DNA of 64,000 bases, from contig JAHEWK010000015.1 in the NCBI GenBank assembly GCA_020740775.1, positions 620,001 through 684,000 on the forward strand. Reading direction: 5' to 3'. A program made the position numbers and the translations under genes. Shown piece by piece: positions 1 through 12,401 of this stretch (positions within the stretch are counted from its first letter, which is position 1; each line of letters opens with the position of its first letter). Under the pieces are notes generated by a model that saw only the letters and a list, made by a program, of their open reading frames with translations, was not told where the DNA came from and did not search any database. This DNA comes from Ilyonectria destructans. Its lineage: Eukaryota; Ascomycota; Sordariomycetes; Hypocreales; Nectriaceae.

Positions 1-64
1 AAGCATCTCCAAACAAAAAGAAATCATCTCCCAGTGGCCAAGAGGGCCAAAAAGGAAGGTTTAC

Positions 65-156
65 TCCGGTACAGGGAATCGAACCCTGAGCTCCGCGGAT
101 CAGATGATCTCTCAAGTTATGAGAGCGCGAAATGTTAGCCATTACACCATACCGGA
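65..156 (-). tRNA. tRNA-Glu (CTC) with 21-nt intron
   Basis: Read on the minus strand, the sequence folds as a complete cloverleaf. The acceptor TCCGGTA pairs with TACCGGA, the D stem is GTGT/ACAT, the anticodon stem is TCGCG/CGCGG, and the T arm is CAGGG-TTCGATT-CCCTG. The loop CTCTCA places anticodon CTC at positions 34-36. About 21 extra bases follow position 37, the canonical intron site. The intron carries TGAGAG, which can pair with the anticodon region CTCTCA, the usual A-I helix of pre-tRNAs. CCA is not encoded, as expected for a nuclear tRNA. Confidence 0.93.
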
Positions 157-593
157 TTGTGATTGGCTAGTTGCTTGACATGGGAGCTCAAGATTGTCAC
201 TATCAAAGCTGGGATTGAAGATGATCCATCCAGTGAGGACAAGAGAGTGAAGGGCCGTGGGGGTGTGTGCAGTGGTGGTTGAAGTGCAACTCAGTGGTTT
301 ATCGTGGATGCTTCAGTATCTATACACGCAGTCCGAGTATTATTCAGACAGCTTGATTAATCGGCCAAGGAAAAGTTCAAAGTAGCAAGACAAATACATG
401 TCTCACTAAAACCCTTCCATCCATTCATTTCCTTCCTCCCTCTTCCCCTTCCTCTCTTCTCAATCCCCTTCTCCTTCTCGACCCGCACGGCCCACCTCGC
501 CAGCCAACTCACAACACCACGCGGGAAAAAAACCACCACAAGAACCCACTCACTGTTCGGACAAAGAACGGCAAAAAAGAAAGTAATGGCAAC
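157..593. other. spacer between the two tRNA-Glu genes
   Basis: No supported gene. A pyrimidine-rich stretch (about 415-490) gives an artefactual minus-strand ORF that runs into the second tRNA. No coding signature is visible. Confidence 0.6.
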
Positions 594-685
594 TCCGGTA
601 CAGGGAATCGAACCCTGAGCTCCGCGGATCAAGATGATCTCTCAGTAATGAGAGCGCGAAATGTTAGCCATTACACCATACCGGA
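594..685 (-). tRNA. tRNA-Glu (CTC) with 21-nt intron, second copy
   Basis: The mature part is identical to the tRNA at 65-156, with the same stems, CTC anticodon and TTCGATT loop. The intron has the same length but differs at several bases. It keeps TGAGAG, which can pair with the anticodon loop, so both copies look functional. The two genes lie about 440 bp apart in the same orientation, which suggests local duplication. Confidence 0.93.
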
Positions 686-1144
686 TTGACGAAATGCGAG
701 CAAACTTGACACTATAGAGGGCTCGCTGCTGCCAAGGCGGATCATCATAGCGAAAGCCGTCAACCAAGTATCAAGATCTCACAAGCACATCAAGGAGTAC
801 CCATAATAGCCCTTGTCTCAGTCTCGCAGATAAACAGTTAATGATCCACAAAATGATAGTAATGTAATGCGATATAATCATCGTTTGTCTATCAATATAA
901 GTACACTCCCATCAAAACCATGGAATGCCGGTTCCCTTCGGTCTTCTTTTGGCTTTTAAGATGTCCATGTCTAGCAACTCCCGTCCAAGGCTGCAGCGTA
1001 GAGCCCAGACCAGACCCTCGAATACGTCAAAACACATCAAGTTACAAATGATATCCTTCACTCCGCTGATTATCCCGTGCAGCCCCATCCTTGTGTTTGT
1101 TATTACACGCGCCCTGCGACTCGGCGCTAATTGCGAGTCCATGT
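686..1144. other. downstream region of INO80
   Basis: This lies between a tRNA and the INO80 stop codon. The AT-rich stretch at about 840-900 probably holds the INO80 3' UTR and polyadenylation site. The short ORFs here overlap each other on both strands and do not look coding. Confidence 0.5.
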
Positions 1145-4100
1145 CTACACCATGCCATCAGCAATGGCGAGTCGTTGCTTGGCCGTCTTGGCCCTCTTGC
1201 TTGACCCCTTTCCTCTGCCCTTCTTGCCCTTGGTGTCACTCTCAGCCGGCGTGGCAGGTGTGGCCGTTCCGGAAAGCGCTTGCTTGGAGCCATCATCAAA
1301 GTTGCCCTCTCCTGTCGATTCGTTAGCACATGTCTCGGGAATCAAGCATGTTCTCTGCTTACCTTCATGATACATCTCGTCCAAACTAGCCGGGTTCTCG
1401 GCCTTCTTACGCTTACCACCCTTCTTCTTTACTTGCTTCTCGAATTCGCCCGACTCGAGCATCTCCTTCTCTCGCTGCTCAATCATGGCAGCCTGATCAT
1501 CATCCGCCAGCCACATGGCAATATCGCGGTTGCGGTTTTCAGGAGCCCGACGGCCAGAGAAGTCAACGCTCGAACCGCCACCAGTAATGACGACACGCTG
1601 CACCTCCTCCTTCTGCAAAGCTCGCTTCCGGATACGCTCCTCAATGGTGCCGCGAGTGATGAGACGATACACCGTAACCTGCCTGGTCTGACCCAGTCGA
1701 TGGGCTCGGTCCATGGCCTGGGAATCAATGGTCGGGTTCCAATCCGAGTCGTAGAAGATGACGGTGTCAGCGGACGTCAGGTTAATACCGAGACCACCAG
1801 CACGAGTCGACAACAAGAAAATGAAAATCTCGGGGCGCGTCTGGAAGTCGTGGACCGTGTCACGTCGATCCTCCAGCTTGGTAGATCCATCTAGACGGCA
1901 GTACTTGTAGTTGCGGTACGTCAGGTACTCCTCCATCATGTCAATCATGCGAGTCATCTGGAAGTACAGCAGAACACGATGGCCTTCGTTCTTGAGCTTG
2001 AAGAGCAAGCCATCCAGCTCAGCCAGTTTGCCGCTGTCAGTAACAAATCGGCGCATAGAAGGAACCGCAATGTTTGTGAAGCGCTTCTTCTCGTGATCGG
2101 GCTTAGGGAGCAACTTTCTCGTGGGGTACAGCTCCAGGGGAATCTTCTTCTCAACCAGAGCCTTCTCATCCCAGATCGTTGGGCCATAGAGCATCCGACG
2201 AATGGGGACGTTGAACAGGATCTCTTCGCGCTCGATTCCGGAACTTCGACTGTTGCACAAAATATCGATTGGAGGGGCAGAAGCACGAGGCCTGCCAGCT
2301 GGCTCCAAACGACCGATGCCCGAGTCGTCATACTGTGCCTCGGCAACATTCATCAGCCGCTTCAGGATGCCCTCGTTGGTCATGTTGGCGACTGGCACCC
2401 GGTTCTGTCGAGCTCTGATTTGGAAGAGAGCATGCACTGGCGTAAAGTTCTTGTCCTCGGGTTCGCTGTATGCCACGTTCAGGTAGCCAAGTCGGTCAGT
2501 CTTCTGCAGTTCCTTCGCTGCCCGAACAATGAGACTCTGGTGCGTGGCCTCGTAGACCTCGCCAGGCGTTGTGTCCGCAAATCGAAGCCAGGAGAATGCA
2601 TTGGAACCTTCGGTGCTATTCTTAACATTCTCCGGTGTCCAAATGTTCATCATGTGGTTCAGCGCCTTGTTTCGCCAACCGGCCTTTTGGTTATCGCGGC
2701 TTGCCTTCCACAGACGACCACCCTCCTTCCACACAAGACGGGGCAGCTCATATTCGATAAGACTACGGCTTGAGTAGCCCACGGGAATGTTGGGGCCCTC
2801 ACGGGCAAACGAGGCCGTCTCGGCAAAGTAGGTGAAAGCAAATGGCGAGGTCACCTCGGCACGCTCGAATAGGTCGGGATGGTTGCACACCTTTCGGAAC
2901 TGCATCACCAGGTTCATCAAAGTACCCGAATCCTGTTCGTCTCCCATGGTCGCCTTCTCAACGAGATCCATGATGTTAATTTGGTTCCGCAAGTTGCTGT
3001 AGTAGGCCCTCTGTCGGTATGTGAGATCGCAGAAGATGTCCTTCTCAATCTTGTCACCCAGCTCCTTCTGCACATGCTTCTTCACACGACGAAGCATGAA
3101 GGGCTTGAGAATCATGTGTAGACGCTTCAGTTGATCTTCGTTGAGCTTGGTATTACTCTGCGCATGTGACTCAATGTCCTTGGAGAACCATTCGCTGAAC
3201 TCGTCGTGAGAGTCGAACAGGGACGGCATGATGAAATGGAGCAAAGCCCAGAGTTCCTGCATGTTGTTCTGGATGGGTGTACCGGTGAGCAGCAGTCTGT
3301 TTCGGCAGTGGAAGCCGAGCAGGCACTTCCAACGAGAACTCTGCGAGCTCTTGATGGCTTGCGCCTCGTCCAGAATCATGTACTGCCACCTCATCTTCTG
3401 GAAGTAGGCAACGTCTGAGACGACGAGCTGATATGAGGTTACGCAGACGTGAAAAGCAGCATCCTTTCGGTACGTGGTGTGCTTGCGGTCCCAAAACTTT
3501 CGGAGAACCTTACGGTCTCCAGCACTGCCCCAGTACGGAAGGATCTTGAACTCGGGGACGAACTTGGCGATTTCCTGCTGCCAGTTGTGCAGAGTAGAAG
3601 CTGGGGCGACAACCAGGAAGGGACCCCAGATATCGTGCTTCTCAGCAAGGTAAGCCATGACTGAGATGGACTGAACCGTCTTTCCGAGACCCATTTCATC
3701 GGCCAGAATACCGTTGATGCCCTGTTCGTACAAGTTGACGAGCCAGTTGAGACCCTTGAGCTGGTACTCCTTGAGTTGAGTGTTGATCAGCTTAGGCTGC
3801 TCAACCTCGACGTCGCCCAGACCGGTCGGGTTCTGGAAGTTCATCTCGCCCTCCTCGTCCATGTCGTCATCCTCATTGTTAAATTTACGGGCCTTCTTGC
3901 GGGCGTCAGCGATGGCGTTCTGAGCATTGGCGATGGCAGCGGCCTGCAAATTCTCCTCGTCCTCTTCTTCAAAGGTGAGGTTTTCAAAGTTGGTGACCTT
4001 GCTGCCGACTGCGGTGGGTTCCTTAACATCCAACTTCTGCTGGTTGATCTGGTGGGGATCCTTGGCGACGTCGGGGTTGTCGGTACTTCGCTCCACCTCG

Positions 4101-7100
4101 TCCGTCTTGATTTTCTTGCCAATGAAATGGGAGTAGAGCTCGGTCTGAGAGATGAGGAAGTTGAGCTTCCTCTTCTGGCGGGCGGCTTCACGGTCAGCCT
4201 CCTCCTTTCGAGCATTCTCAATCTCCTGCTTCTCGGCCGCCTTTCGGAGGTCGCGTTCCTCACGCTCGTTGCGCTTCCAGAAGCCCATCATGTCACGCAT
4301 GACTCGCTTGGCACGAGCCTGAAGATCTTTGGTGCCCTTGTTGGTACGCAGCTGCCACCGCTTGGCCTCCTTGGATGCCAGGATAGCGGTTTTCTTGAGG
4401 TTGGAAGACTTGGTGGCGTACGAGTCGACAGCCAGCTTGAACGTCTTGTTGACATCCTTGCGGGCCATGTCTCGCCAAATCTGGTCGTAGATCTGGTTGT
4501 AACCCTTGGACAAGAATCTCTTCTCGTTCTCCGGGATATCATCGACCTTGTCTTTCTGCTTGTCCTTGTCCTTTTCCTTGGGCTCCTTGGTCTCCTTGTC
4601 CTTTTCGGTGTCGGGGTCGCCACCCTTGGACTTCTTGATCTTAATGCGTACGCGGGTCTCTTCCTTGCTGGGAAGCTCCTCGCCAGCATCCAGAGCAGCC
4701 TGGGCGGCCTCCGCGGAGTCCTTCTCGGCCTGCTTCTGCTCCTTTGACTTCTTAGGACGTGGACCACCGCGGCCCTTACCCTTGCGACCAGTCCCAGTAC
4801 CGCCAGTAGCGCTGCCAGCGCCGCCGCCACCACCACCGCCACCGGCGCCAGACTCGATGTCGGAAGCCTGGAAGGAAGACATGGTACCACCCTCGAGGTT
4901 GAGCTCCAAATTTCGCGCAGGGCCCTTGATGCCCTTTTGCAGGATGAGCTTGGTCTGCTGGGCCTTTTTGCTGGCCCGTTCGGCGTCACGGAGATGCTTC
5001 TGGCGTTCAGTCTCATCCTCGGCAGCCTCTGCCCGGGCGAGAGCGGCCTCCTTCTGCTCCATGGTGACAGCCATAGACTTCTCGCGACGACGCTTGCGCT
5101 GCATGTCCTTCTTGCGTTCCTTCTCGGCATATAGCTCCTGCTCGCGGACCTCATGGAGAGCCTCATCGTAAAAGACGTCATCGTATCGCCGCTTGCCGAG
5201 TTCCGAGTGCGTCACAAGCTTCTTACTAGCCGTGGTGGCATAGGTGTCTCGACGAACACGACCCTGCTCCTTGTCCAAGTCGGACATGACGCGTCGGCGC
5301 TTCTGGGCTCGTTCCATGTACTGTTGCTCGTCGAACTCGTCCGCATCAAGCGAGGTGGCATTGTTATCAATTTGCGCCTCGGCATTCTGGATCTTCTTTT
5401 CCATTTCGGTGGACCATGTCTTCTGCTTCGGCTGGCCGTTTGCCTGTCGCTTAGCAGGGAGGCGTGGGGTGGGAGACTCCTTCTTGAGTGATGACCTTCG
5501 TCCGTTCTTAGGGGTGGCAGCGTCCCGAATGTCAGATGCGCGGCCCTTGGTGGACTTGCGACCGCCCCTCTTCTTAGTGACGGGTTGTCGGCCTTTGACG
5601 GGGACGGGCTCAGGCTCCGTCTCTACATCTCTCTCGACTTCGGTATCATTATCACGATCAAGCTCCTTCTCAGAAGGCTTTTCGGAGTCTCGCTTAGGCT
5701 CCCGTTTGAGTTCTCGCTTGAGCTCACGCTTATGCTCGCGCTTAGGCTCTCGTTTAGGTTCTCGCTCGGGTTCTCGCTCGGGCACCTTTGCAGGCTCGGG
5801 TTCGCGTTCCTCGGCAACTGGGGTAGGTTCCCGAGGCTTAGGGGCGGGTTCAGAGCTGGAGAGGATGTTGGAAAATGACATGGGGTCAGCTCGGCTAGGA
5901 GTCTTGCAGGATATTAGCTTGGATGCATCATCAAAGGGGTATTGGAGATGGCGTACGCTTGTTGATGCAGGAGCCGGCTTGGGGGGCGAGGGAGCGGCCA
6001 GGTCAGACTTGGCCAGAGGCGGAAGGGCGGATGCCCCGTTGGTAGTTGAGGTCATGCTGGGCGGTGCACCATGTCTCAAGCTCGGAGAGGCCATGCGAGG
6101 CTGTCGCCCCGGGGGGCTGTTGGATCCAGCGGACGGGTTGGGGTGCGGATGGGCCAGCGGGCTACGGGGCCGATTGAATGAGGACGGTGCACGAGGCGAC
6201 GTGTAGGCGCCGTTGTAGTAGGGGGGGGCGTGCTGGTCAGCCGGCTGGGAATAGTTGTAAGGCTCACGGGCCTGGTGGTGCAGAAAAAAATTCAGGTCAG
6301 CAATCGGGCGAGGTGATGGTTAGTTGGGGAGGAGGATGCAAGGAGACGGAGATGGGGTCGGAGATGAGGAAGAGAGGATGGGGGTGGTGGTGATGAAGGA
6401 TGGAACGGGAAGAAAAAATGGGGTGCGGGATGGTGCAGCCATTGATTGAGTTGGGAGCAGGAAGGAGGCGATGGGGAACGTGATGGGGGAGTTGAGGCCA
6501 GCGCAAGCAAATCTGGCGTTTGGCGTTTTGGCGTCTGGCTCCTGGCTAGGGCGAGGCAATGTGCAGTGAATGAATGAATGGGCCAAGGGTCTCGAGCCAA
6601 GACCAACCGAGACCCGGCACAATGGGCCATGGCCGGCGGAGCCGCACCCAGAAATGAGAGTCAAAACAGCACGCAACGATGGACGAAGAAAAAAAAAGGC
6701 GAATTGCTTTCCCCTTTACGTACCTTGGGAGTTCCGGCTGGGGGCGCGTTGTGCCACGACGAGGCGCCGGCCGCGTCAGAAACCCGGCGTTCCTTGGTGG
6801 TGTCGGTTGTAGGATCGTAGAAGCCGCGCGAGGCAGGCTTTTCGCGCGCGTGATGGGCGTCGGCCGTCGCGGGAGAGTAGTAGCCGACCGGCGGGTGCAG
6901 CGGAGATGCTGGGGGAGGCGGAGCAGCCGCGGCCGGATGGTGGTGATGATGATGCGATTGATGATGGTGATGGTGATGGCTCGGAGTTCCAGCAGTCGAC
7001 GAGCCGCTCAGGGCCGCGGGGGGCGGCAGGGAAGGAGGAGCGATGGGGCCGCCAGCTGAGCCCGTGGTGGACGAGGGCATGTAGGGATTTGGCAAGGCCG

Positions 7101-7524
7101 GGCGAGGCGGGGATTGATGGGCGTGGCTGCTCGGGTTGCTGCTGTTGTGGTTGTGGTTGTGGTTGTGGCTATGGTTGGGGGAGGAAAAGGGAGGCGGCCG
7201 GAACTCGGACTGCTGTTGCTTGGGGGAGCGCAGGCTGAAGGTGGAGTGCCGGTGCGCATTCGCGGTCGCAGTCCCAGACCCCGTCGCAGTCGCAGTCGCA
7301 GTCGCATGCGCAGCGACCGACGATCTCGACGGCGACGTCGCACCACCCGCAGCGACAGCTTCGGAGCGAGACGCCTCTACGCCGCCCATCGCATCGCGCC
7401 CGTTGCGATGGTGGTGGTGGTGGTGGCTGTGGCTACGACCGCGAGGGTCTCGATCGTCATCGCCGCCATCGTCTCCTCTGTGCGGCCGCTGCAGCACCGA
7501 GGAGCGATAGCCGTTATTGTCCAT
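1145..7524 (-). CDS. INO80: INO80 chromatin-remodelling ATPase
   Basis: Catalytic Snf2-family subunit of the INO80 complex, which slides nucleosomes and exchanges H2A.Z in the nucleus. Proposed exons are 7524-6724, 6271-1363 and 1311-1145, giving about 1,958 aa. Intron 1 (AAG|GTACGT to CACCAG|GCC) is phase 0 and joins a His-, Pro- and Ser-rich N-terminus to the main frame. Intron 2 (1312-1362) is 51 nt and keeps the frame open if retained. The N-terminal third is low complexity with REPK repeats. A DBINO domain lies near residues 875-985, Walker A DEMGLGKT near 1127, box II DEAQ near 1236, and the C-terminal helicase motif with DRAHRLGQ near 1790. DBINO plus the long insert between helicase lobes separates INO80 from Swr1 and other Snf2 proteins. 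Fungal INO80 proteins are usually about 1,700-2,000 aa. The exact N-terminus is inferred. Confidence 0.93.
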
Positions 7525-10422
7525 GCTGAATGCCTAGCGCTTGAGGCAGACTGAGCAGCCAGAAACTCTAGACAAGAGCAGGGAGGGGAGGAAGGGGTTG
7601 TGTCGGCGACAAAGGTATTAGGACTGAGGACCCATGTGCACGAGTGCGACGACGCGGCGAGGGTATTCGGAGGTGGGGGGCAAGAAAATGATGCGCGCGG
7701 TGTCGAGAGTCGCGATGCGCACGCGAGTCGAATCGAGTGTCGGTCGATTCACAGCCAAGGTCGCAGGAGGTCGTGTGCGAGGATGCAGCGAGCGGCGGCG
7801 GCGGCGAATCGATGGGGATTTGTCGACGCGAGCGACGAGGACTGATCTATGGCGTTGTGGGGTCGCGCTGCGGCGATTTGAACAGAGAGCTCGGGCAGTT
7901 TCGATGGGTAGAGAGAGTGAGTGGGTCAAAGAGTCAATGGAAACGTTGAGTTGAGGGGAAGAAGAGAACGGTTATGAGGATGGTTTGGAGTGGTCCAGCG
8001 GAAGCGTGGCTCGGAATTGGAGGTAGGGAATTGGCGGTTGAGAGCCGGGGATTGTGGGTTGCGGGTTGCGGGTTGCGGGTTGAGTGAGGGTTGGTGAGAC
8101 ACGTCAACGATGTCTAGTTAGTGGAGGAGCGAAGCACGGGGAGGAGGATTAGAGGATGGTGACGGGGGGGTCAGTGGAGGTGGAAACCCCGGGTTGAGAA
8201 TCCGGGATGTGACTTGTGATGGTGATGCGCCGCGTGTATGCGTGGAGGCGTTGGGGAGAAGGAAAAGGAAGAAGCGGCACGCGGATGGGAAACGGGGGAC
8301 GGACGGCGGGCGGAGGGGGCACTCTGGTGATGATGGCTGGGGCCCAGCGGATTCGGGGGGGGAGATGGTTCCAGCGATTCTAGGAATTGGAGGATTGGGT
8401 CCCGTTCGGGTCCTGCCTCGGGGCCCTGGATGTGGTGGATGATTTGCGAAGAGCCAGCCCAGGCGCGAGGTGTGCGCCAAACAGCCAAACAGCCGGCCGG
8501 GCCAGTCACTCACTCCAGCCGCGAGCGAGGAAGAGTGTGTGCGCCCACTCTTGACGCTGTCTACAGACCCAGCCCTGCGATGGATGGATCGATTGGGAGG
8601 ACAAAGTACCGACGGGCGGACGCGGGCCAGGTACAGTACCTCCCTTACACCAATCGAGTACGTACGGAGCGAGGTACAATACCCCGGGGGCGTCTTGCCG
8701 CTACCCGTCTCCACGCTTCCACGCTTCCACGCCACTCCACGGCTCCACGGGGACGGGGTTGGCTGGCTGGCGTGCCGTGGCCCAGGTTTCAGTGAGTTGG
8801 TGAGTTGTGACGGGGGCACTTCCATTCCCACAGCGGGAGCCGGGACGTTCCCCCCTAGAGCCTACGCCCACTACACCACCCACCCATTGCGAGAACCGAT
8901 CGACCCAGTAGACCACCACAGGCAGACCACACACAACGCGCACACAACGCACAACACCCTCCCGAACCCGCGTCTTGTCTGTCCTGTTCTCTGTTCCCGT
9001 TCGTCTCCGGACCCCATGTGGGTCGGGAATTAACGAATCGTCTTAGCCCGATTGGGAAGTCCGTCACCCGGGCACCGCGGGAGTGGGCGGGCAGATCTGA
9101 TAGCCCTTGGAAGTATAGGGTAGATCTCTTTGCAGGCCTGTGGACAGGATGACAGGCAGGATGACAGACAGGATGACAGACAGGATGACAAGGTGACAAG
9201 ATCTGCGATGACTTCACCACTCATTCTAAAGACCTTTCATCCCAATCATTAAGAGGACAACTATATAATCACTTTACCTTACCCCCGATACTCCTCTAGA
9301 TCCGCCGCAAGTTTTAGTAATAAATAACACACCCCATATAAGGAGCTTTTTATCCGAATGCTTCCCCAATATTAGCCAACATGCAACAAGGATTACTTGA
9401 CTTCTGGTGCAACCAATTCATCACCACCACCTCGCGTGGCGGTGAAACCCTCAGCCCAATTCAATCTCACATCGACGCCTTCACCGCCCTGTCTCTCAAT
9501 TGCCATCATTCCCGCCATCACTAGTTTCTGGCTCAGAGTCAATCACGTCTTCCTCTGCTCGACACTCAACTGCCGGTCTCGGTACCATGGCGACGGTCCA
9601 ATAGAACGCCCCACCCCACCCATGGGCCTCGACTCCTTGCTTCAAGGGGGTGTGCTTCGTGTGGGGGTTGTCAGGTCTCGCCCAGCCCGGTCCTGCAACA
9701 CCACAACGAGCCAAATAGTTCCCTCACACCGTGTTCCCCTCTTTCAAGAGATTCTAGAATCTAGCAGTCGAGTACTACAGTATTCGTGACACGTTCTGTC
9801 GGGTTCCCCCCTCCGCCTCCCAACGATAGTATATACAATATGGAACGAAAGCGCGTCGGACAATTTGCCAGGACGCGTCAGTCGCGAAATACGGCATCTC
9901 GATCGCCAAATTATCGTCTTGTCGTGCCATTCGCCGACCGAATCCAGTCGGAAAAACCTCTCTTTCGCCCGACACGTCTCGTGCACGTCCCACTTTGGTG
10001 AATTACACGACCAGTTCGCCTAATTGCAATATCGTATTGCAGGGCTGTCCCGACCAACTTGACAACTCCTGCCCAGTGCTTCTCGCTTCACCAGTCACAA
10101 TCACAAAGCAAACGTCTTAAAATGGGAGGTTGAACCCAATGCAATTCATACTAATCAAAGCCTCTAGGCAGTCAAACCCAAAGAAAGCAACAATTCTATC
10201 CCGTAAACATACCCATATCTTCATGGACGCTTTATGCCTCTCTATATCAAGGCCATGCCCATGCGTCGGCTTTATGGTAGCGTCGTCTCACGTCATCATC
10301 CGGATGACTCGCCATCCGCCGCTGCTTTCCCATGAAAATATCCACGATGTCAACGCAACTTTTGTGGTGGACGGAATCCTCTATATAATTCAATTTCACT
10401 CATCACACCCCTCCGGCACCGC
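7525..10422. other. long intergenic region upstream of INO80
   Basis: About 2.9 kb without a convincing gene. The INO80-proximal half is GC-rich with GGGTTGC heptamer repeats at about 8054-8082. The far half has a 12-bp tandem repeat (9143-9200) and more AT-rich sequence near 9240-9360. The last part should hold the ARB1 3' UTR. ORFs here are short, overlapping and lack family features. Confidence 0.5.
9143..9200. repeat. 12-bp tandem repeat
   Basis: About four imperfect copies of a unit close to GATGACAGACAG. It creates an artificial repetitive Leu-Ser-Ser-Cys ORF on the minus strand. It is most likely a minisatellite. Confidence 0.8.
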
Positions 10423-12401
10423 TTAGACGGCACCGGCGGAGATCATCTTCTTGCGCAGGTAGTCCTTGTAACCGGCGATGGGACCGTCCCAGAGACGAAT
10501 AGTCTGGTTCTCGCACACCAGAATCTGCTTGGCAATCTTGTCGAGCAATCTATTTCACTCGTTAGCATCATATGCCTAGATATTAAATAAATCAGAGAAC
10601 TTACCGGAAGTCGTGAGACACGACAACGACACCTCCGCTAAAGGCGTTGATGGCATCCGCCAGACTGTCGATGGTGGGGATATCGAGACCGTTGGTAGGC
10701 TCGTCCAGCAACAGCATGTTGGGGCTCTCAATAGCCAACAAGGCAAATACAATACGCGACTTCTGGCCCTCAGACAGGGTACCCATCAGGGCAGTCTGGG
10801 AGTCACCACTGAGACCGTACTTGCCAAGCTGCTGGCGCCAGTACTGGTAGTCTTGGGACTTGGAGGAGTACTTGTCACGGACGAAGTCTAGGGCGGACTT
10901 GGTCAGGTCAAGCTGCTCAGCACTGTGCTGAGAGTAAAGACCAAGCTTCAAGTGAGTGTGGCGGGTGACGGAACCGCCAGTGGGAGACAGCTTGCCGGTC
11001 ATGAGGCGGAGCAGGGTGGACTTGCCGACACCGTTGGGGCCGACCAGGGCTGTTCGGGAGTCCATGTCGAAACCGAGGTCCAGGTTGCGGTACAGGTCAT
11101 CCTCAGTCTTGCCAGAGTAAGAGAAGGTGACGTTGTCGAATGACAACACGGGCGGGGGCAGCTTGTCGACGTCGGCGAATCGGAAGGAAAAGACTCGGTC
11201 CTCAACGACGGGCTGGATGAAGCCATCGGCCTCCATCTTGTCGAGAATCTTCTGACGGGACTTGGCCTGTCGGACAAGGTTGGCGTAGGTACCGGCGCTG
11301 GCAATGAACTTCTTGATGTGCACGATTTCATCTTGCTGCTTCTGGTAGGCCTTCATCTGGTTGGTCTCCTGCTCGGAGCGAGTCTTGTGGTAAGAGTCGT
11401 AGTTTCCTCCATAGTACAGGAGCTGCTTTCCACGCATGTCAATCATGCTGGAGCACACACCGTTGAGGAAATCCATGGAGTGAGAGACGAGGACAAGGGT
11501 TCGATCCCACTTCTTCATGTACTCCTCGAGCCACACACAGGCCTCGAGATCCAAATGGGCAGTAGGGTCGTCAAGGAGGAGAAGCGAAGGCTTGACGAAG
11601 AGGGCCTTGGCGAGAGCAACTCGCATTCTCCATCCACCTGACATGTCCTTGGTCTTCTTGTGAATAGTCTTCTTGTTGAAGCCGAGACCCGTCAGGATCA
11701 GCGAGGCACGGGTAGCGAAGGTGGAAGGGTCCATCTTGTCCATGTGCTAGAGGGGAATAAGTTAGCAACGGATCCGTAGTTTATAGTATCGGGGTAAGAC
11801 TCACATCGTAAAGGTCCATGAGGACAGGGCTCTCAGGGCCCTCATCCTCAAGCAGCTTCTCGGCCAAGGCGTCGAGACGCTTCAGCTCCATCTCAGCCTC
11901 TCGGACAACCCACTCCAGGGCACCGAGGTCGCTGGGAGGGGCACCCTCGTTGAGAAGGTAGATGTCGAGATGTTCGGGGATGGGGTACTCGCGGGCAGCA
12001 ATGGCTTTGAGGAAAGTACTCTTTCCGCAACCGTTCTCACCGAGCAGACCGTATCGCTTGCCGTAGGACAGCTCGAGGGTGGAGTCGGTGATGAGGACAC
12101 GGCCGTGGAAGACCAAGCTGGTGCTGGTGATCTTGACGTCCTTGCTGGTGAAGGTGGAGGACAGGACACCGGTGGTGACGCGGTCGGAGATACCGTGCTT
12201 GTCCATCTGGTCGGTCAGACGCTTGACCTCGTCCAGCTTTTCGCCAGAGGTGGCAGGGGCATCGTCGACGATGGGGTTGCCGTGGGCATCGAGTTCGACT
12301 TCCTCGGTCTTCTTGAGAAGCTTGCTGGCCTTGGGACCCTTGAGCTTGCCCTCGGCGGCCTTCTTGGCGAGACGCTTCTCCTTGGAGCTGGAAGGGGCCA
12401 T
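10423..12401 (-). CDS. ARB1: ARB1-type ABC-F ATPase (ribosome biogenesis)
   Basis: Soluble twin-ATPase of the ABC-F family. Yeast Arb1 acts in 40S and 60S maturation and shuttles between nucleus and cytoplasm. Exons are 12401-11805, 11746-10605 and 10549-10423, giving 621 aa (yeast Arb1 is about 610). Introns are 58 and 55 nt with GTGAGT and GTAAGT donors and GCTAAC branch sites. The N-terminus is Lys-rich. NBD1 has Walker [10 protein letters not shown], signature MSGGW and Walker [16 protein letters not shown]2 has [14 protein letters not shown] and [11 protein letters not shown]. No membrane segments are present. The [16 protein letters not shown] stretch is characteristic of ARB1 rather than GCN20 or NEW1. 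In NBD1 the usual catalytic Glu after Walker B is Asp; this needs comparison with other fungal ARB1 proteins. Confidence 0.95.

Noticed and set aside
3776..4747. 323-codon plus-strand ORF inside INO80
   Set aside because: Leu/Val-rich mirror of the charged INO80 sequence; it looks hydrophobic only because Lys and Glu codons read as Leu, Phe and Ser in reverse.
1145..6094. INO80 starting at Met 6094 as a single exon
   Set aside because: An in-frame upstream stretch leads to a good acceptor at 6271, and an upstream exon with a GTACGT donor fits in phase, so the N-terminus is probably 326 residues longer.
7114..7554. Plus ORFs opposite the INO80 first exon
   Set aside because: Val- and Trp-repeat proteins come from reversed CAC and CAN repeats of the His-rich exon.
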